From Lactifluus volemus (lineage: Eukaryota; Basidiomycota; Agaricomycetes; Russulales; Russulaceae): DNA of 46,272 nt. Position 1 is the stretch's first letter. Every line of letters begins with the position of its first letter. This document shows, piece by piece, positions 45,492 to 46,272 of this stretch. The stretch covers positions 1 through 46,272 of the forward strand of contig WTXI01000287.1 of NCBI GenBank assembly GCA_022376515.1, given 5' to 3'. The translations under genes were made by a program, and so were the position numbers. The notes beneath the pieces are model-generated. The model was not told where the DNA came from. It saw only the letters and a program-made list of their open reading frames with translations, and searched no databases.

Positions 45492-46272
45492 ATGGGTCAT
45501 TTGATCACACTCGCGACGTGAGTAATACCCATCATCGCCAATTTTCTCGCCTTTTTTTAAATTTGTTACTCTTGCTTTGTTAGATGGTATACCCCTCTTC
45601 TATTTTAAAAAAAACAACTCACAAAATGAAATAAAAATAGCTCGTTGAATCAATGGGCGATGGATTTCCAGGTCTGTCCGTATTATCGTTGTTGTTGTTG
45701 TTGTTGTTGTTTGTCTCTCAACCATTCAAAACCATTTTTATTTTTGTGAAGGGAAATTTAGAACGTATACTTGAAAGTATCGTCGTTGCCAAAGCTCGGG
45801 GTGCGACCGTGCGCGTCGGACCTGAGCTCGAAATTCCAGGATATGGTTGTTTGGATCATTTTCTTGAGGGTGAGCCAAAACGTTGTCCCATTTCCATCAT
45901 CACGGCCTATATATATATATTTTTAAAGGCGACACGGTGTTGCACTCGTGGGAAGTGCTCGCAAACATACTTTCTTCCGAAAAGACGCGAGGCATCCTCT
46001 GCGACATCGGGATGTAAGTGTTTTTTAAAAACCTCACCTTTTTTTTCTCCCCTCCACAACCACCACCACACAACTGGTAATTGGTTGATCGGTTGTCTTG
46101 TCATTGCCTTTTTTTTTTTTAAATTTATTCAATTCAATTCTTTTTGAGCTCAGGCCGGTGATGCACAAGAATGTGATATACAACTGTCGGGTGATCGTGC
46201 ACGACGGCAAGATCTTGCTCATCCGGCCCAAGATGTGGCTAGCGAATGATGGCAATTATCGCGAGTTGCGAT
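45492..46272 (+). CDS. QNS1: Glutamine-dependent NAD+ synthetase, N-terminal part
   Basis: Five exons are visible: 45492-45517, 45641-45671, 45752-45869, 45929-46013 and 46154 to the window end, 126 residues so far. The protein starts MGHLITLAT and continues [20 protein letters not shown], then [39 protein letters not shown], and [14 protein letters not shown]. This is the N-terminal glutaminase (nitrilase-fold) domain of eukaryotic NAD+ synthetase, which channels ammonia to the C-terminal synthetase to convert deamido-NAD to NAD. The Glu in PELEIPGYG and the Lys in RPKMWL fit the Glu and Lys of the nitrilase Glu-Lys-Cys triad; the Cys lies beyond the window. The first two exons are only 26 and 31 nt. 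Confidence 0.9.
45684..45712 (+). repeat. GTT trinucleotide microsatellite
   Basis: About eight GTT units lie inside the second intron of the NAD+ synthetase gene. A (TA)n tract at about 45908-45920 lies in its third intron. Confidence 0.8.

Overview
The window is nuclear DNA of a filamentous basidiomycete, most likely an Agaricomycete. Rhizoctonia/Ceratobasidiaceae is plausible but cannot be settled from the sequence alone. Nearly every gene is cut by 43-95 nt GT-AG introns with a CTNAY-like branch site. The families present (Plavaka transposase, DUF6532, C2-NACHT-WD40 NLR-like protein, Crinkler-type proteins, Ste11/SepH kinase) are typical of these fungi. All exon models were built by eye from splice signals and phase continuity.

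Layout. (1) 20-6331: an apparently intact Plavaka DNA transposon with terminal inverted repeats. It carries a 956-aa transposase (+) and a divergently transcribed 573-aa DUF6532 gene (-). (2) 6484-7366: a probable LTR-retrotransposon remnant. (3) 7546-13010 (-): a C2-NACHT-WD40 gene with 14 near-identical WD40 units, broken by at least nine 1-nt indels. (4) 13-25.6 kb: a shuffled, duplicated stretch. It holds a small membrane-protein gene (14609-15480, -), an 80-bp minisatellite, a 5'-truncated RBM5-like gene (+) and a decayed copy of the kinase gene found intact at 33-39 kb. That kinase copy is itself hit by a 576-bp TIR element. (5) 25.8-32.5 kb: two Crinkler (CRN)-type genes (+), separated by a third, small kinase fragment. 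(6) 33.4-46.3 kb: an ordered housekeeping stretch. It contains an intact CH-domain/Ste11-type kinase gene (-), a 91-aa putative mitochondrial protein (+), a BYE1-like PHD-TFS2M-SPOC transcription regulator (+) and the 5' end of glutamine-dependent NAD+ synthetase (+), which runs off the window.

The left 33 kb looks like a fast-evolving accessory compartment holding transposons, an NLR-like immune/allorecognition receptor, CRN proteins and repeated partial gene duplications. The right 13 kb looks like conserved core genome. The boundary falls at the 3' end of the kinase gene, which appears to be the donor of the duplicated fragments scattered to its left. The genes are not an operon; their association is chromosomal rather than a shared pathway, except that the NLR and CRN genes both belong to conflict/effector-type repertoires.
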